35,859 nucleotides of DNA, taken from assembly GCA_036847185.1 (NCBI GenBank), contig DAIUAM010000032.1:1-35859 (forward strand), given 5' to 3'. Below, one piece after another: positions 33,710 to 35,859 of the stretch. Each line of letters starts with the position of its first letter. The first letter of the stretch is position 1. A program made the position numbers and the translations under genes. The stretch comes from UBA4738 sp002413305 (GTDB taxonomy: Bacteria > Actinomycetota > UBA4738). The notes under the pieces were generated by a model. It saw only the letters and a program-made list of their open reading frames with translations. It had not been told where the DNA came from and did not search any database.

Positions 33710-34055
33710 CTGAGCACGCTCCTAACTTTACGGTCTAGCCCGCAGCGATTGGGGTTGTGGTCCCACGCATAACCCGGATTTCACCCGGTTGCATGGTCTG
33801 CCTAGCGCTTGGTCTGAGCACGGTCACCCGGCCGAACGGCAACCTACCGTCGGCATGGGTTCTTGTGATTCAAGCCCCTGACCAGCACGTTTTGGTCGGC
33901 GCTAGGTTTACGGTTTGGTTGCGCTTGGTTTCCCAAGCCCAGATTGTGCGGGGGAGACCTCGCGCGGAGGGGATACCGATTCGTGCGACCCACCCCCCCG
34001 TCAGAAATCGTCAGGTTCCTTGACGGTCCTGTCAGGTCGTCAGGCAGGTTGACTA
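33710..34055. promoter_or_regulatory. Intergenic region upstream of the terminase-like genes
   Basis: 346 bases with visibly lower GC than the flanks and several similar short elements (CGGTTTGG, CTTGGTTTCCC, CTTGGTCTGAG, TTTTGGTCGG). It contains the terS ribosome-binding site near its left end. It could hold a promoter, a packaging (cos/pac) signal or both; no gene is supported. Confidence 0.4.
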
Positions 34056-34295
34056 TCACGTCACGACCTCCAGTCGTTCGTCCTGCCCAACGTCGATGAG
34101 CCACCTCACGCCCTGTATCCGCGCCCACTCGCGCTCGTTCCGTCTCGCTTCGGCGGCGAGGACGTAGCTCAGGGCGGAGGGCCGGGCCTTCGGGGGGTCG
34201 CCGATCAGGAAGCGCTCGGACCCGGTGAGGGCGCCGCCGTGCAACCACGTCATCTTGATGCACCAATACGTCGAGCCCGACTGCCATGCGCCCAT
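34056..34295 (-). CDS. Small hypothetical phage-type protein
   Basis: A 79-residue protein with normal composition (YWCIKMTWLHGGALTG, then FLIGDPPKARPSALSYVLAA and an Arg/Glu helix). Another frame, starting at ATG 34347 and coupled to the upstream small ORF, begins plausibly (MNHSQMTADIRDQIRAA) but becomes Arg-rich after about 20 codons. The two may be one gene with a frameshift near 34290-34300, or overlapping genes. No family was recognised. Confidence 0.45.
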   Translation of the reverse strand: MGAWQSGSTYWCIKMTWLHGGALTGSERFLIGDPPKARPSALSYVLAAEARRNEREWARIQGVRWLIDVGQDERLEVVT

Positions 34296-34343
34296 GGGCG
34301 GCCCTGATCTGGTCTCGAATGTCGGCCGTCATCTGGCTGTGGT

Positions 34344-34520
34344 TCATTCGGTGACCTCCCTCGGGTGTTCCGTCGACTCGACAGGCGGATCCAAACCGCT
34401 TCTCCGGAACAGCGCGTCAAGCAACTGCTCAGCGTCGTTCCAGTCGCTGCGAACCACAGCATCGGCGACAAGGCCGGAGATGATATCGAGCGCTCGTTCC
34501 TGTTTTGGTGTGAAATTCAC
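34344..34520 (-). CDS. Very small coupled ORF in the phage-like block
   Basis: A 58-residue protein starting with GTG 34520, which overlaps the stop of the helicase gene (GTGA), and ending with a stop that overlaps the next ATG (ATGA). The sequence is acidic and helical: NFTPKQERALDIISGLVADA, then RSDWNDAEQLLDALFRRSG. The double stop/start overlap and balanced composition argue that it is real despite its length. The function is unknown. Confidence 0.55.
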   Translation of the reverse strand: MNFTPKQERALDIISGLVADAVVRSDWNDAEQLLDALFRRSGLDPPVESTEHPREVTE

Positions 34521-35859
34521 TCGACCACATCCGCTCCCGGGAACGCTTCTCGGAACACCTCGACGGGGTTCTCAGACTGCGCTTGGCGATCGAACGGCTC
34601 GCCGTCTAGACAGGCGGGGTGCCTCCGTTGGTTGGGGAACACCTTGGTGAGCGGCCCGCCGCAGACCTCGCAGGCGTCGTCATCCCCAAGGCCATCCCCG
34701 AACCCCTTTCCACTGTCCACAATGGAGAGCGGAGGGGCCTGTTTCCGCAGGTCGGCCCCATTGTGGACATTCTGGACAGGGTTGGGTTGTCCAGAATGGG
34801 TGTCCAGCATGGAGCCCGGCTTCGGGCCCCACATCCCGGGACCGCCGAATCCGTCCTTCCACGCTGGAATCTTGAGTCGGCGTCGCGCCCGCTGGAGCGT
34901 CTTCTCCCCGATGTCCAGCGGCGAAGCTTCGCGCTCCAGGTCCCCCGCCGGGCGGGCCTCCTGCTGGATGCCGGACGACGCCAGGAACGCGACCGCCTCG
35001 TCGATGGCGGCCTGCTCATCGGGGTCGTGGCGGCCAAGCAGGGCTCGCACGTCTACCTCGGGGGCCTCGCCGAGCCATTCGATCTTGGACGTGGTGATGT
35101 CGTCGCCGAGGACCACGCCGAGGATTCGATATGCCAGTGGCGGAGGGAAGGCGGCGAGGTTGGACTTGACCACGGCCAGGATGCGGCGGTCGTCGTCCTG
35201 GGGGTCCTCAGCGGCCAGCAGGACGCTCCGGGCGGCCCCGGTGAACCCGATGGAGCCGGATATCCGCATCAGGGGTTCGCTGCCCTCACCCTTGTTCGTG
35301 TGGATCACCACGACCACCGCCGCCATGGTGTCCTCGGCCAGGGCCGCCAGTGGGGCCAGGACGCGCCGAACGTGGTGATCGCGATGTGTGTTCACGCCGT
35401 CGCCGATGAACGCCACCAGCGGGTCGAGGAGCACCAGGGCGACCCCCAGGCCGCGCACCAGGTCGCCCAGCAGCTCCACGCCGTCGGGCAGGGTGATCGG
35501 CACGGTGACGATGTGGATCAGGTCAAGGTCAGCGCCGGCAACCTCCAGCCGCGGCCGGACCACGGCTGCGAGGTGATCCTCCGCCGTGACCACCAGGACC
35601 GCCTTCCCCTCCCGAGAGGTCCGGGCGGCGAGGTCGTAGTTCACCGTGCTCTTACCGACCCCCGGGAACCCGCCCAGGACCGTGACCATGCCGAGCGGCA
35701 CGCGACCGGGCCACAGCCAAGTAACCGGTTGGGCGGTCACGTCCGAGGCTCGGACCGTGGACTCGCTCATCCGGGGATCGTCGCCATTTACCGGGATGAA
35801 GTCGTCCAGCCCGAAGCCGGCGGCGAGGTGGTCGCTCGCGTCCTTCCCCGCCTTGGGCG
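34517..35859 (-). CDS. RepA-like AAA ATPase of a primase-helicase, 5' end outside the window
   Basis: A partial gene: the frame is open to the window edge. The visible N-terminus is KDASDHLAAGFGLDDFIPV, the sequence that in phage primase-helicases joins the toprim/primase part to the helicase. The AAA_25/RepA domain starts near the internal Met at 35770: VTWLWPGRVPLGMVTVLGG, Walker A GGFPGVGKST, Walker B ALVLLDPLVAFI, then VVVIHTNKG and GSIGFTGAARSVLL. After a winged-helix-like region (LDIGEKTLQRARRRLKI), a C-terminal CEVCG...HPAC zinc finger follows. It likely drives replication of the element. It leads a leftward operon with overlapping downstream starts. Confidence 0.85.
   Translation of the reverse strand, partial: PKAGKDASDHLAAGFGLDDFIPVNGDDPRMSESTVRASDVTAQPVTWLWPGRVPLGMVTVLGGFPGVGKSTVNYDLAARTSREGKAVLVVTAEDHLAAVVRPRLEVAGADLDLIHIVTVPITLPDGVELLGDLVRGLGVALVLLDPLVAFIGDGVNTHRDHHVRRVLAPLAALAEDTMAAVVVVIHTNKGEGSEPLMRISGSIGFTGAARSVLLAAEDPQDDDRRILAVVKSNLAAFPPPLAYRILGVVLGDDITTSKIEWLGEAPEVDVRALLGRHDPDEQAAIDEAVAFLASSGIQQEARPAGDLEREASPLDIGEKTLQRARRRLKIPAWKDGFGGPGMWGPKPGSMLDTHSGQPNPVQNVHNGADLRKQAPPLSIVDSGKGFGDGLGDDDACEVCGGPLTKVFPNQRRHPACLDGEPFDRQAQSENPVEVFREAFPGADVVE

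Noticed and set aside
34164..34172. GTAGCTCAG, identical to part of the truncated tRNA-Val D-arm
   Set aside because: It is only 9 bases, lies within a plausible coding frame on the other strand, and has no flanking tRNA structure.
1..35859. CRISPR arrays, rRNA genes, complete tRNAs, toxin-antitoxin pairs, integrase genes
   Set aside because: Looked for on both strands; no regularly spaced repeats, rRNA-like sequence, complete cloverleaf or tyrosine/serine recombinase motifs were found.

Overview
The window is high-GC DNA that reads as a chromosomal segment of an uncultured actinomycete-like bacterium carrying an integrated mobile island. LGFP cell-wall repeats, a DUF1918 protein, a MauE/thioredoxin pair, an RsbW-type anti-sigma kinase and a LolA-like/ABC-transporter operon are all typical of Actinomycetota. 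No rRNA, CRISPR array or complete tRNA was seen, so the taxonomy is inferred from gene families only.

Left edge (1-1378): a multiply frameshifted DDE transposase remnant, a small secreted protein, two pairs of short direct repeats, and the 3' half of a tRNA-Val(GAC). That tRNA half is the usual scar at the distal end of an element integrated in a tRNA gene. It puts an element to the left and chromosome to the right.

Chromosomal block (1.4-17.3 kb): a small membrane protein; a two-fold-repeat protein; a LolA-like lipoprotein plus ABC ATPase plus ABC-2 permease operon; a 984-residue LGFP-repeat protein with a Cys/His protease-like core; small proteins (DUF1918, 2TM); a MauE/TlpA-type redox pair; a transketolase-like enzyme with a downstream polytopic membrane protein; a coiled-coil lytic transglycosylase; and an anti-sigma kinase. 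A strong GC hairpin terminator follows, then the 5' half of a tRNA-Val(CAC) gene that stops after the anticodon stem.

Defence island (17.4-31.0 kb): a compact, same-strand type 1 BREX phage-defence operon, brxA-brxB-brxC-pglX-pglZ-brxL. Most of its gene boundaries overlap or lie a few bases apart. The most unusual feature of the window is brxL: the BrxL N-terminal and AAA+ regions are intact, but the Lon-protease-like C-terminus expected in BrxL is replaced by an AlbA_2/Schlafen-type domain. A helical-repeat (TPR-like) gene follows 19 bases downstream and may be an accessory component.

Phage-like module (31.4-35.9 kb, opposite strand): a primase/RepA-like helicase running off the right edge, two small coupled ORFs, a terminase-small-subunit-like HTH protein, a large-terminase gene truncated just after Walker B, a conserved actinobacterial protein of unknown function, and an HNH/zinc-cluster protein. 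No capsid, tail or integrase gene is visible. The reading proposed here is a defective prophage or phage-satellite-like island that carries BREX and is inserted at the tRNA-Val(CAC) gene, with its other end outside the window.
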